A stretch of DNA of 64,000 nt from positions 2,790,001 through 2,854,000 of the forward strand of contig NZ_CP077084.1 in NCBI RefSeq assembly GCF_014268275.3, given 5' to 3'. The notes below the pieces were generated by a model, which was not told where the DNA came from, did no database searches, and saw only the letters and a program-made list of their open reading frames with translations. Every line of letters starts with the position of its first letter. Within the stretch, counting starts at the first letter, position 1. This DNA is from Pseudomonas tritici. Its GTDB lineage: Bacteria > Pseudomonadota > Gammaproteobacteria > Pseudomonadales > Pseudomonadaceae. The position numbers and the translations under genes are program-made. Shown here piece after piece: positions 26,953 through 35,325 of this stretch.

Positions 26953-28302
26953 TCATGCCAGCGCCTCTTGTTTTTCTTCAAGCTCGGCGGCGACACTGTA
27001 GCGATTGGCCGGCACGTCCAGGCCGAGGTTGTCGCGCAGGGTATGCCCGCTGTAGTCGGTGCGGAACAGACCGCGCTGTTGCAGCACCGGCACCACTAGT
27101 TCTGTGAAGTATTGCAAGCCATCCGGCAGCACCGAGTTGATGATGAAACCATCGCTGGCGCCGCTTTCGAACCAGGTCTGGATGGCATCGGCGACGTGTT
27201 CCGGCGTGCCGACAAAATCACGTTTTGGCCGCGAGAAGCGCAGGGCCACTTCGCGCAGGGTCAGGCCTTCGTCCTTGGCCAGTTGCTTGATGCGGTCGGA
27301 GCCGCCTTTCTGGCTGTTGGAACCGAGGTCGCCGAGTTCCGGAAAGGGCGCGTCCAGCGGGTATTGACTGAAGTCATGGTCGTTGAAGGGGCGGCCGAGG
27401 GCGACGATGGCGTCTTCCACGGTGACCAGGTCCACGGCCTGCTGGTAGCGGCTTTCCACTTCTGCTTGATCACGGCCGACAATCGGGCGGATACCCGGCA
27501 GGATCGACAGGCTGCCCGCGTCACGGCCAAAGCTTTTAGCGCGGCGTTTGAGGTCTTGGGTATAGGCCCGGCCTTCCTCGATGCTCTCCACATGCACAAA
27601 GATCGCATCGGAGTGTTGCGCGGCAAAGTTGCGCCCGTCTTCCGACGTGCCTGCCTGGAAAATCACCGGCTGCCCCTGGCGCGAGCGCGCGATATTCAGC
27701 GGGCCTTTGACCGAGAAAAACTCGCCCTTGTGGTTCAGCGCATGCAGTTTGCCGGGGGTGAAAAATTCGCCGGTCTGCTTGTTGTAGGCAAACGCGTCGT
27801 CTTCCCAGGAGTCCCACAGGCCCTTGACCGTGTTCAGGTGTTCCTTGGCAATGCGGTAGCGCACGGCATGCGGCGGATGTTCCGCTTTGCCGAAGTTGTC
27901 CGCAGTGCCGCTGAGCCACGAGGTGACGACGTTCCACCCGGCGCGGCCGCCGCTGATATGGTCCAGGGACGAAAACTGCCGCGCCACCTGGTAGGGCTCG
28001 GTGTAGCTGACGGTCACGGTGGCAACCAGTCCGATATTCGTCGTGATCGCGGCCAGCGCCGAAAGGATGGTCAGCGGCTCAAACCGATTGAGGTAATGCG
28101 GGCTGGATTTGGCGTGGATATGCAGGCTGTCGGCGATAAACACGAAGTCGAACTTGGCGGCTTCGGCCAATTCAGTCTGCTGCTGGTAGAAACCAAAGTC
28201 GGTGCTGGCATTCGGTTGGGCCTGCGGGTGGCGCCATTCGCCCCAACCGTGACCGACTCCGTGGACCATGGCACCGAGTTTCAATTGACGTGGCTTGCTC
28301 AT
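26953..28302 (-). CDS. NtaA/SnaA/DszA-family flavin-dependent monooxygenase
   Basis: This 449-residue bacterial-luciferase-like enzyme has KFDFVFIADSLHIHA near residue 57, SSLDHISGGRAGWNVVTSW near 113 and VIFQAGTSEDGRNFAAQHSD near 217, the characteristic NtaA/SnaA/DszA pattern. Such enzymes use reduced FMN supplied by a reductase to cleave C-S or C-N bonds, but the substrate here is unknown. The gene starts 12 bases after the stop of the sulfonate-type binding protein and is probably in the same operon. No flavin reductase gene is nearby. Confidence 0.88.
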   Translation of the reverse strand: MSKPRQLKLGAMVHGVGHGWGEWRHPQAQPNASTDFGFYQQQTELAEAAKFDFVFIADSLHIHAKSSPHYLNRFEPLTILSALAAITTNIGLVATVTVSYTEPYQVARQFSSLDHISGGRAGWNVVTSWLSGTADNFGKAEHPPHAVRYRIAKEHLNTVKGLWDSWEDDAFAYNKQTGEFFTPGKLHALNHKGEFFSVKGPLNIARSRQGQPVIFQAGTSEDGRNFAAQHSDAIFVHVESIEEGRAYTQDLKRRAKSFGRDAGSLSILPGIRPIVGRDQAEVESRYQQAVDLVTVEDAIVALGRPFNDHDFSQYPLDAPFPELGDLGSNSQKGGSDRIKQLAKDEGLTLREVALRFSRPKRDFVGTPEHVADAIQTWFESGASDGFIINSVLPDGLQYFTELVVPVLQQRGLFRTDYSGHTLRDNLGLDVPANRYSVAAELEEKQEALA

Positions 28303-28314
28303 GTTCTGCTCCTT

Positions 28315-29289
28315 CTAGCGCGATGCTTGGGAAAGTGGGACACGCTTGGCGTTAAAGCTCTTGTCGAAGCCCTGCGACACATCGATGTGCTTGGTCAGCA
28401 GGCCTTCTTGTTGATAGGTGTCGGCGGTCGCTTGCAAGCCGCGGATGACCGAGTCGTCGATAGCGACCGGCGTCAGGTGGGTGTCCTTGGCCACTTCTAC
28501 ATGCACTTCCAGCGGCAGGCCGGTGATCTTGGCCTGGGCGGCAGCGTATTCGTCGGGGTGGGTATTGGCCCAGGCGTAGGCACGGTCGACGCGGGCGACA
28601 AAGTCGTCGAGTTGCGGGCGCTTGTCGGCGATGGCTTGGCTGGTAGCCGCGAGGTACAGGTGATTGCTCAACAGCTGGCGGCCGCTGACCAGTACGCGGG
28701 CCTGGCTTTGCGAGGTGACTACGGTGGTGTACGGGTCCCAGGTGGACCACGCGTCGACGCTGCCGTTATCCAGCACCAGGCGTGATTCGCTGGGCAGCAG
28801 GAAAATGAACTGCACGTCCTTGGTGGTAAGGCCGGCGCTGGCGAGCGCCTTGATTGCCAGGTAATGCCCGATGGAACCGCGCCCGGTGACGATTTTTTTG
28901 CCCTTGAGATCGGCGACGCTCTTGATCGGCGAGTCCTTGGGCACCAGCAGGGCGGTGGTGTTGCGCCCTTCGGCGTGGATGATGCTGACCACCTTGAGCG
29001 ACCCACCGGCGCCGAGGGCAAACACGTAAGGCGCATCGCCCAGGGCGCCGATGTCCACCGCATTGGCATTCAAGGCTTCGCCCAGCGGCGAGGCGGACGG
29101 GAATTCCGACCACTGGATTGCATAGGGCACGTTTTTGGTTTCGCCGGAGACTTCCAGCAGCGCCTTGATCGTCGATTTCTGATTGGCTACCCGCAGCGGT
29201 TGCAGGTCGGCGGCATGGGCGCTGGACATCAGGCCGAGCGCCAGGGCTGTGCCCAGGAACAGGCGCTTGAAGGGTTGGGTGTAAAGCAT
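28315..29289 (-). CDS. Periplasmic aliphatic-sulfonate-type substrate-binding protein
   Basis: This 324-residue protein has a signal peptide ending at SSAHAAD (about residue 26) and an SsuA/NMT1-type fold (LRVANQKSTIKALLEVSGE, SPLGEALNANAVDIGALGD, LKGKKIVTGRGSIGHYLAIK, VDAWSTWDPY). It probably captures sulfonates or related organosulfur compounds for an ABC importer. The start at MLYTQPF has GGAG seven bases upstream, which excludes the longer frame to 29325. No permease or ATPase gene accompanies it in this window, so the rest of the transporter must be elsewhere. Confidence 0.87.
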   Translation of the reverse strand: MLYTQPFKRLFLGTALALGLMSSAHAADLQPLRVANQKSTIKALLEVSGETKNVPYAIQWSEFPSASPLGEALNANAVDIGALGDAPYVFALGAGGSLKVVSIIHAEGRNTTALLVPKDSPIKSVADLKGKKIVTGRGSIGHYLAIKALASAGLTTKDVQFIFLLPSESRLVLDNGSVDAWSTWDPYTTVVTSQSQARVLVSGRQLLSNHLYLAATSQAIADKRPQLDDFVARVDRAYAWANTHPDEYAAAQAKITGLPLEVHVEVAKDTHLTPVAIDDSVIRGLQATADTYQQEGLLTKHIDVSQGFDKSFNAKRVPLSQASR

Positions 29290-29373
29290 GGGCAAACTCC
29301 AGGCGTTTATTGGACTTGAAGGCATACCTCCGCCTGGAGAAGGGGTCGGTGCCGAGCGTGGTGCAGGGGGTGG

Positions 29374-30957
29374 TCAGATAACGTGGAAACCGTGGGTGCC
29401 GTCGCGAGCCAACTGATCGACCAGGCCGAACTCCCAATCCAGATAGGCCTGCATGGCTTCCTTGGGGTTATCGGTGCCTTCATATGGGCGGCGATAACGG
29501 TCGATACGCGGCGAGGCCAGGTGGGTTTCACCTTCTTCCAACGGCAGTTGCGCGTTGATCCAGCCGGTGGTGCCGTCTTGCAGCAGGAACACTTGCTTGC
29601 CGGTGATGGCTTCGACTTCGGCCACCGCCAGGCGCGCCAGCTGGCTGCTGCCACAGGTCAGCACATAACGCTGGGCGGCGGGCACCTTGGCCAGGGCTTG
29701 GGGCAGTTGTGCACGCAAGGCCCACCAGGCACCGGGGATATGGCGCTTCACGTAGTTGGCGCTGGCGGTGAAATCCAGCACCACGGTGTCGCCATGCTCC
29801 AGCCAGTCGGCGAGGGTGTGGGGGCTGATCAGTTCGGCTTGTGGCGGCGTCGGTACGGGGGCGATCCAAGCGCCTTTTTCGCTGAAGTCCGCCGGTTGCA
29901 GGTCATCCAGCACATGCACTTCCCAGCCCAGTTGGGCCAGCCAGGACGCCGACATATTCGCGCGCACGCCGTCGTCATCCCCCAGCACCAGGCGGGCGCC
30001 GCGCACGCTGGCGACGTGGTCGGTTTCCTGAACCAACTGGCCGCCTGGCGTGGAGCGCGCGCCCGGCAGGTGACCGACTTCGAATTCTTCCGGGGTGCGA
30101 ACATCGAACAGGTAGGTCGTGCGGGCCGCGTCCTGCCGCCAGGCTTGCAGATCGGCGAGGGTAGCGCGACCCACGCGCGCCTTGTCGGCGACGCGGCGCG
30201 CATCGACGGCGGCGATTTGGCGATGTTCTTCCGAGGTTGGTGCAAAACGGCGCGATTGGCCGTGGGCGAGTTTCTGCCCGGCGAGGGTCCAGCCGATGGT
30301 GCCGTTGCGCAGGGCCGACACCGGGTTGGCCACGCCGGCGTTGATCAGCGACTGCGTGCCGATAATGCTGCGGGTACGCCCGGCGCAATTGACGATGATG
30401 CGGGTGGTCGGGTCCGGCGCCAGTTCGCGGGCACGCAACACCAACTCGGCACCGGGCACGCTGATGCCGGTGGGGATGCTCATGGTCTGGTATTCGTCGA
30501 AGCGGCGGGCGTCGAGCACCACCACATCGGCCTGGCTGTCGAGCAGCGCTTGCACCTCTTCAGCCGCCAGGGACGGCGTGTGCCGCTCGCTTTCCACCAG
30601 CTCGCCAAAGGCTTTGCTTGGCACATTGACATCGATAAACAGCTCGCCACCGGCCTTGCGCCACCCCTGCAGGCCACCTTCAAGCAGGCTGACCTGACTG
30701 TAGCCCAATGCGATAAGACGCTCGGCGGCGCGGGCGGCGAGGCCTTCGCCATTGTCATACACGATGACCTGGGTATCGCGCCGTGGAATGCGCGAGTACA
30801 CCTCCAGTTCCAGCTTGGACAGCGGGATGTTCGCGGCAAACAGCGGGTGGGATTCGGCAAACGGCGCTTCTTCGCGCACGTCGACCAGAGCGACTTCCTG
30901 ACGGTCCAACAGGGCCTGGCGAATCTGGGCAAAGCTGCGGGTCGATACGGTGGTCAT
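29374..30957 (-). CDS. Four-domain rhodanese (sulfurtransferase) protein
   Basis: This 527-residue protein holds four tandem rhodanese modules, about residues 8-110, 130-230, 265-365 and 380-490. Domain 2 has an active-site cysteine in IIVNCAGRTRS and domain 4 in YVLTCGSSQLA. At the equivalent positions domain 1 has Asp (VIVYDNGEGLAA) and domain 3 Asp (LVLGDDDGVRA), so half the domains look catalytically silent. It presumably moves sulfane sulfur released from thiols. Its ATG overlaps the stop of the upstream thiol dioxygenase by four bases, a strong sign of coupled expression. Confidence 0.88.
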   Translation of the reverse strand: MTTVSTRSFAQIRQALLDRQEVALVDVREEAPFAESHPLFAANIPLSKLELEVYSRIPRRDTQVIVYDNGEGLAARAAERLIALGYSQVSLLEGGLQGWRKAGGELFIDVNVPSKAFGELVESERHTPSLAAEEVQALLDSQADVVVLDARRFDEYQTMSIPTGISVPGAELVLRARELAPDPTTRIIVNCAGRTRSIIGTQSLINAGVANPVSALRNGTIGWTLAGQKLAHGQSRRFAPTSEEHRQIAAVDARRVADKARVGRATLADLQAWRQDAARTTYLFDVRTPEEFEVGHLPGARSTPGGQLVQETDHVASVRGARLVLGDDDGVRANMSASWLAQLGWEVHVLDDLQPADFSEKGAWIAPVPTPPQAELISPHTLADWLEHGDTVVLDFTASANYVKRHIPGAWWALRAQLPQALAKVPAAQRYVLTCGSSQLARLAVAEVEAITGKQVFLLQDGTTGWINAQLPLEEGETHLASPRIDRYRRPYEGTDNPKEAMQAYLDWEFGLVDQLARDGTHGFHVI

Positions 30958-31565
30958 AGGGCAGGGCTCTTTTCTTTGGACAAATCCCAGATATTCGGGA
31001 GGAAGGCGTTGGAATAGCCGGAGATGAACAGTTTCTCGCTGCCATCGGGCTGGTACACCGCACGGCGCACCGCACCGATATTGGCGCCGTACACATGAAT
31101 GCTGATCGACACCTGGTCGCCGTGGGCATTGCTCACTTGATGGATGTCGCCGACTTTGGGCGACACGGCTTCAACCTGGCCCGGCACCAACTTGATCGGC
31201 TTGCCTTCGGCGGCCAGGCTGCCATCGGGTGCGCGTTCAAAACCCTGGGAAAACTCTGCCCCGCGCAGCATTCCGATTAACCCCCACACCCGATGATCAT
31301 GGATCGGCGTGCTTTGCCCCGGCCCCCACACAAAACTGACGATGCTGAAGCGCTGGCGCGAGTCGGCATGCAGCAAGAACTGCTGGTAGCGCTCGGGGTC
31401 AGGTTGGGCAAATTCGTCGGGGAGCCAGTCATCATGGCTGACCAGTTGCGCCAGCAGCTTGCCGCCACGATGCAGCAGGTCACCTTCGCGTGGATTGCCG
31501 TCAATCAACTCCGCCAGGGCGCCTATAAAGGCTCGAAGTCTCTCGGGGTGTCGGGCCTGGGTCAT
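30954..31565 (-). CDS. Thiol dioxygenase of the cysteine dioxygenase family
   Basis: This 203-residue cupin has the iron ligands in PIHDHRVWGLIG (two His, near 87 and 89) and VGDIHQVSNAHGD (third His, near 141). The position of the mammalian Cys-Tyr crosslink cysteine is Gly, as in many bacterial enzymes. Substrate could be cysteine or 3-mercaptopropionate; sequence alone does not decide. It is the first gene of a probable minus-strand operon running through the rhodanese, binding protein and monooxygenase genes, and faces a divergent LysR regulator. Confidence 0.88.
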   Translation of the reverse strand: MTQARHPERLRAFIGALAELIDGNPREGDLLHRGGKLLAQLVSHDDWLPDEFAQPDPERYQQFLLHADSRQRFSIVSFVWGPGQSTPIHDHRVWGLIGMLRGAEFSQGFERAPDGSLAAEGKPIKLVPGQVEAVSPKVGDIHQVSNAHGDQVSISIHVYGANIGAVRRAVYQPDGSEKLFISGYSNAFLPNIWDLSKEKSPAL

Positions 31566-31782
31566 GGCAGCTCCATCGTGTGGTCGGTTGCGATGGGTTT
31601 ATCTAAGCATAATGTTTATATTTAATATGCTATTTTTTAATGATTAGCTTATAGCTGAAGGTAATTTAGAACCGGCTTGAATAGCGTTAGACGTTATCGA
31701 TCACAGGGCGGGCTATCCAGATAGCCCGCCTGCAACTATGCTTCGCACACATCTTAATGACTGTTCTCTATGTGCGGCCCAA
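31566..31782. promoter_or_regulatory. AT-rich divergent promoter region
   Basis: This 217-base gap between the thiol dioxygenase and LysR starts is much more AT-rich than its surroundings. It contains ATCTAAGC at 31601 and ATTAGCTTA at 31643. The combined form ATTAGCTTAGAT recurs at 32970, upstream of the class II aldolase gene. These are candidate operator half-sites for the adjacent LysR protein. Confidence 0.45.
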
Positions 31783-32688
31783 ATGAAAATTGACGATATC
31801 GATGCCTTTGTCGAAGTGATTCGTTGCCAGTCCATCAGCCATGCCGCCGAGTCATTGCAACTGACCCAGCCGGCTATCACCCGCCGCGTGCAGAACTTCG
31901 AGCAGGCGTTGGGTGTGGAGCTGTTCGACCGCAATACCAAGCCTCTCAAGCCGACACTGATCGGCACCCGCGTCTACGAGCAGTGCCGGCTGATCCTGCG
32001 CGAGATGGATGCCCTGCGCGAATTGGTCGCCACCGACGCACCGCCCACCGGCCTGCTGCGCCTGGGCGTGCCGCAGACCATCGGCGACGTGGTGCTGCTG
32101 GACGCGCTCAAGCACCTGCGTACCGAATACCCGGACCTGCGTGCACAGGTCGCCACAGGCTGGGGCAGCCAGTTGGTGGGCAAGATCGAACGCGGCGAGC
32201 TGGACGCAGCGGCGGCGTTGTTCCCGGCCGGCAAGATTTTCCCGGACAACATCGTCGGTGAGTCGATCGGCAAGATGGAATTGGTGGTGGTGTGTGCCAA
32301 ATCCCAGCTGCCGAAGAAGCCCTGCAAATTGGCGGATGTGTATCAGAATGGCTGGATTCTCAACCCGGACGGCTGCGGTTTCCGCGCCGGTTTGCAGCGC
32401 ACGTTGTCGGATCAGGGCCTGTCACTGCGGGTGAACCTGGAAACGTTCGGTACCGAGTTGCAGTTGGGATTGGTGGCGGACGGTTTGGGGCTTGGTCTGG
32501 TGCCGCGCCCGCTGTTGGAACGCAGCGCCCACTTTGAGCAGTTGGCGGTGATGCCGCTCAAGGACTTCAAGCCGGTGATGGATTTGTGGCTGATCTATCC
32601 GCACTTCCTCGGCAACCTGCAAGGGCCGGTGGATGCGTTTGGCAAGTTGGTCGCCGCTTCCCTGCACAAAATCCGCAACGCCGCCTGA
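31783..32688 (+). CDS. LysR-family transcriptional regulator of the sulfur gene block
   Basis: This 301-residue LysR protein has a winged helix in residues 1-60 (MKIDDIDAFVEVIRCQSIS, LTQPAITRRVQNFEQALGVE) and an effector domain. The start MKIDDIDAF is chosen by family N-terminus; an in-frame ATG 45 bases upstream would add an atypical extension. It is divergent from the thiol dioxygenase/rhodanese operon, the classic arrangement for a LysR regulator and its target. Regulation of that operon is inference. Confidence 0.87.
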   Translation: MKIDDIDAFVEVIRCQSISHAAESLQLTQPAITRRVQNFEQALGVELFDRNTKPLKPTLIGTRVYEQCRLILREMDALRELVATDAPPTGLLRLGVPQTIGDVVLLDALKHLRTEYPDLRAQVATGWGSQLVGKIERGELDAAAALFPAGKIFPDNIVGESIGKMELVVVCAKSQLPKKPCKLADVYQNGWILNPDGCGFRAGLQRTLSDQGLSLRVNLETFGTELQLGLVADGLGLGLVPRPLLERSAHFEQLAVMPLKDFKPVMDLWLIYPHFLGNLQGPVDAFGKLVAASLHKIRNAA

Positions 32689-32691
32689 CAT

Positions 32692-32925
32692 TGTGGGAGC
32701 TGGCTTGTCGAACCGCTGCGATGGCCATAAGTATCTACACATCTTCAAAGTGAAATTGCGTAGCAGCTGTCGAGCCCTGGCGAGGCTGCGTCAGCGGTGT
32801 GTCAGACAGCCCGCAAACGCAGCCTCGCCGGGGCTCGACAGCTGCTACGCAGAAGGCTCCCTCAAGTTGTGTAGATACCTATGGCCATCGCAGCGGTTCG
32901 ACGATTCGACAAGCCAGCTCCCACA
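32692..32925. repeat. Three-layer nested palindrome (REP inside REP)
   Basis: Outer arms TGTGGGAGCTGGCTTGTCGA and its inverse bound the element at 32692 and 32925. Inside them are middle arms containing CCGCTGCGATGGCCATA and TATCTACACA with their inverses. The innermost arms, starting GTAGCAGCTGTCGAGCCC and continuing GGCGAGGCTGCG, also have inverses. The whole could fold as one hairpin of about 234 bases with few interruptions. It lies just after the LysR stop. Confidence 0.85.
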
Positions 32926-33058
32926 TTTGATCTGTGCCGTGACCAATGTAGTTATGAAAAAAAATAATAATTAGCTTAGATTAAAATGTGCTTTTTATTA
33001 TTTTTTTGCATCCCATAGGCTGCCTGGAAGTCCTTAAGGCCATCCAGGAAGTTTTGCC
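32926..33058 (+). promoter_or_regulatory. AT-rich promoter region of the aldolase gene
   Basis: These 133 bases hold an A/T-rich stretch with ATTAGCTTAGAT at 32970-32981, the motif whose halves also occur upstream of the thiol dioxygenase gene. No gene is seen. Confidence 0.4.
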
Positions 33059-33853
33059 ATGAGCAGCGTCACCTCGATTTCCAGTGTTTCCAACACTGTT
33101 CGCAGCCGCGTCACCCCGGAAGAATGGGACGTGCGCGTCAAACTGGCCGCCGCCTATCGCCTGGCGGCGTTGTACAAGTGGACCGATCACATCTACACCC
33201 ACTTCTCCGCCCGTGTTCCAGGCCCGGAGGAGCATTTCCTGATCAACGCCTTCGGGCTGTTGTTCGATGAGATCAGCGCCTCCAACCTGGTCAAGGTCGA
33301 CCTCGACGGCACCCTCGTCGACGACCCGACCGGCCTGGGCATCAACTACGCCGGCTACGTGATTCACAGCGCCATCCACGGCGCACGTCACGACCTGCAA
33401 GCGGTGCTGCACACCCACACCCGTGACGGCATTGCGGTGTCGGCGCAAAAAAGCGGGTTGTTGCCGATCTCCCAGCATTCCATTGGTTTCTCCGGGCGCG
33501 TGGCGTACCACGGCTATGAGGGCATTGCCCTGGATCTGGACGAGCGCGAGCGGTTGGTGGCGGACTTGGGTGACAAGAGCGTGATGATCCTGCGTAACCA
33601 TGGGTTGTTGACGGCGGGGGTCAGCGTGGAGCACGCCTTCCAGCAGCTGCAGCAGTTGGAGCGCGCGTGCACCATCCAGGTCGCGGCGCAGGCGGCGGGG
33701 AATGCGGAATTGATCTTCCCGCCAGCGGACGTGGTGGAGAAGGTCGAGCAGCAGGCCAAGGTGTTTGCCAGTGGCGAAGGACCGGGGGTGGCGCGGCATT
33801 GGAATGCGTTGATTCGGCAATTGGAGCGCAGCGATACCGACTACAAAAACTGA
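33059..33853 (+). CDS. Class II aldolase/adducin-family protein
   Basis: This 264-residue protein has the zinc-binding motifs of the AraD/FucA class II aldolase fold: AVLHTHTRDG (near 115-122) and MILRNHGLLTAG (near 180). The N-terminal residues LAALYKWTDHIYTHFSARVP are also typical. Family members cleave or decarboxylate sugar phosphates or hydroxy acids; this subgroup is mostly uncharacterised. It lies between LysR and a convergent SsuD-like monooxygenase, within the organosulfur block, so it may process the carbon skeleton left after desulfonation. That role is inference. Confidence 0.85.
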   Translation: MSSVTSISSVSNTVRSRVTPEEWDVRVKLAAAYRLAALYKWTDHIYTHFSARVPGPEEHFLINAFGLLFDEISASNLVKVDLDGTLVDDPTGLGINYAGYVIHSAIHGARHDLQAVLHTHTRDGIAVSAQKSGLLPISQHSIGFSGRVAYHGYEGIALDLDERERLVADLGDKSVMILRNHGLLTAGVSVEHAFQQLQQLERACTIQVAAQAAGNAELIFPPADVVEKVEQQAKVFASGEGPGVARHWNALIRQLERSDTDYKN

Positions 33854-33879
33854 TCTTCAAGCCACTGAAGATCTAACAA

Positions 33880-33966
33880 TGTGGGAGCTGGCTTGCCTGC
33901 GATAGCATCAACTCGGTACCGCTGAAACACCGAGGTGTACGCATCGCAGGCAAGCCAGTTCCCACA
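33880..33966. repeat. REPIN-type palindrome
   Basis: TGTGGGAGCTGGCTTGCCTG at 33880 pairs with its inverse ending at 33966 (one mismatch in the right arm, AGTTCCC). It lies between convergent genes. Confidence 0.85.
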
Positions 33967-33974
33967 CTGTTTTG

Positions 33975-35057
33975 TTAAGCGACCTGTTGGGCCTGCTCGC
34001 GCTCTGCGATCAGTTGGCGGGTGAGGGGGATCAGGCGCTTGCCATAGTCAATCGCATCGTTGAGCGGATCAAACCCGCGAATCAGGAACGTGGTAATCCC
34101 CAGGTCGTAGTAATCCAGCAGCGCTTCTGCGACCTGTTCGGCCGTGCCCACCAACGAAGTCGAGTTGCCCTGCGCCCCCAGCAGCCCGGCAATTCCAGTC
34201 CACAAGCGCTTGTCCAGGCGCGACCCCTGCGCGGCTGCCGCGAGCAACCGGCGTGAGCCTTCATTCGGCGGTTCACGCCGCACAAAGCCATTTTTTTCTG
34301 CCAGCTCGGTCGCCTGCTGCAAGATGCTGTCGGCGCGTGCCCACGCCAGCGCTTCGGTTTCGGCGAGAATCGGCCGCAACGACAAACTGAAACGAATCGT
34401 GCGCCCATGCTTGGCCGCTTCAGCGCGAACCTGGGTCACGGTCTCGCGCACCTGCTCGTAGGTTTCACCCCACAGCGCATACACATCGGCATGCTTGCCC
34501 GCGACAGCAATCGCGGCTGCAGAAGAACCGCCGAAATACAGCGGAATATGCGGCTGTTGCGGCGACTTCACTGTGGAGTGCGCGCCTTCGACCTGATAGT
34601 AGGTGCCCTCAAAGTCAAAGGGCTGTTCGCTGGTCCATTCCTGGCGCACCACGCTCAGGTATTCGTCGGTACGTGCGTAGCGTTCGTCCTTGCCGATATG
34701 GCTGCCATCGGCACGCAGTTCGCGGTCGTCGCCACCCGTGATGATGTGCACCGCCGTGCGCCCGCCGTTGAACACATCCAGCGTGGTGAATTGACGTGCC
34801 GCCAGGGTCGGCTGGGCAAAGCCCGGGCGGTGAGCGATGAGAAACTGCAGTTTCTTCGTGACGCTGGCGGCATGGGCGGCGATCAGCGTGCTGTCCGGGC
34901 TGTTGGAATGGAAGGCTACCAGTGCGCGGTCAAAGCCAGCGTCTTCGTGGGCGCGGGCCACGGTCTCGACATAGTCGGGTTGCAGGGTAGGGCCGCTGCG
35001 CGGGTGAATCTCGGAAGCGTGATGGCCGCCAATGTAGCCGATGAATTCGATGCTCAT
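33975..35057 (-). CDS. FMNH2-dependent alkanesulfonate-monooxygenase-like enzyme (SsuD/MsuD family)
   Basis: This 360-residue luciferase-like monooxygenase begins MSIEFIGYIGGHHASEI. It carries SsuD-family stretches DSTLIAAHAASVTKKLQFLIAH, FNGGRTAVHIITGGDDRELRADG and IPLYFGGSSAAAIAVAGKHAD (each a broad match, not every residue). The reaction expected is oxygenolytic desulfonation of an alkanesulfonate to aldehyde and sulfite. The start follows AAGGACAG; an upstream frame to 35135 lacks such support. It is transcribed toward the aldolase gene and is not part of the 26953-31565 operon. No reductase partner is present nearby. Confidence 0.88.
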   Translation of the reverse strand: MSIEFIGYIGGHHASEIHPRSGPTLQPDYVETVARAHEDAGFDRALVAFHSNSPDSTLIAAHAASVTKKLQFLIAHRPGFAQPTLAARQFTTLDVFNGGRTAVHIITGGDDRELRADGSHIGKDERYARTDEYLSVVRQEWTSEQPFDFEGTYYQVEGAHSTVKSPQQPHIPLYFGGSSAAAIAVAGKHADVYALWGETYEQVRETVTQVRAEAAKHGRTIRFSLSLRPILAETEALAWARADSILQQATELAEKNGFVRREPPNEGSRRLLAAAAQGSRLDKRLWTGIAGLLGAQGNSTSLVGTAEQVAEALLDYYDLGITTFLIRGFDPLNDAIDYGKRLIPLTRQLIAEREQAQQVA

Positions 35058-35325
35058 GGTCTGTCCTTGTCGAGTAGGGATCAACACCTCCGCCGAGTAG
35101 GGGTCGGTCATGCTCGTCCAAGGTAGGGTCAGCAACAGCCTATGTAAAATGCCGTTTGGTTCTATTCTAATTATTAAAATACAGAATCATGTTTTTGTAT
35201 TTTTATCAGTAAATCGCATTTTATGCAGGGTGCGCAGTGCAAGGCTGACCATTGATAACGTTGTATTTCGCCTTGGGCTGAGGTCTGATGGGCGCCGAAT
35301 CAGGCACGTCAACGGTAGGAGATTT
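35058..35325. other. Divergent intergenic region, no gene
   Basis: These 268 bases are AT-rich at 35155-35230 and hold the promoters of the monooxygenase (minus) and the PAP2-like gene (plus). No coding frame with support is seen. Confidence 0.5.

Noticed and set aside
27112..31017. Two plus-strand open frames of 557 and 544 residues across the sulfur operon
   Set aside because: Both are antisense to four well-supported minus-strand genes and show no motif or ribosome-binding site.
32692..32925. CRISPR-like array
   Set aside because: The repeats are inverted and nested rather than direct with unique spacers, and no cas gene is present.
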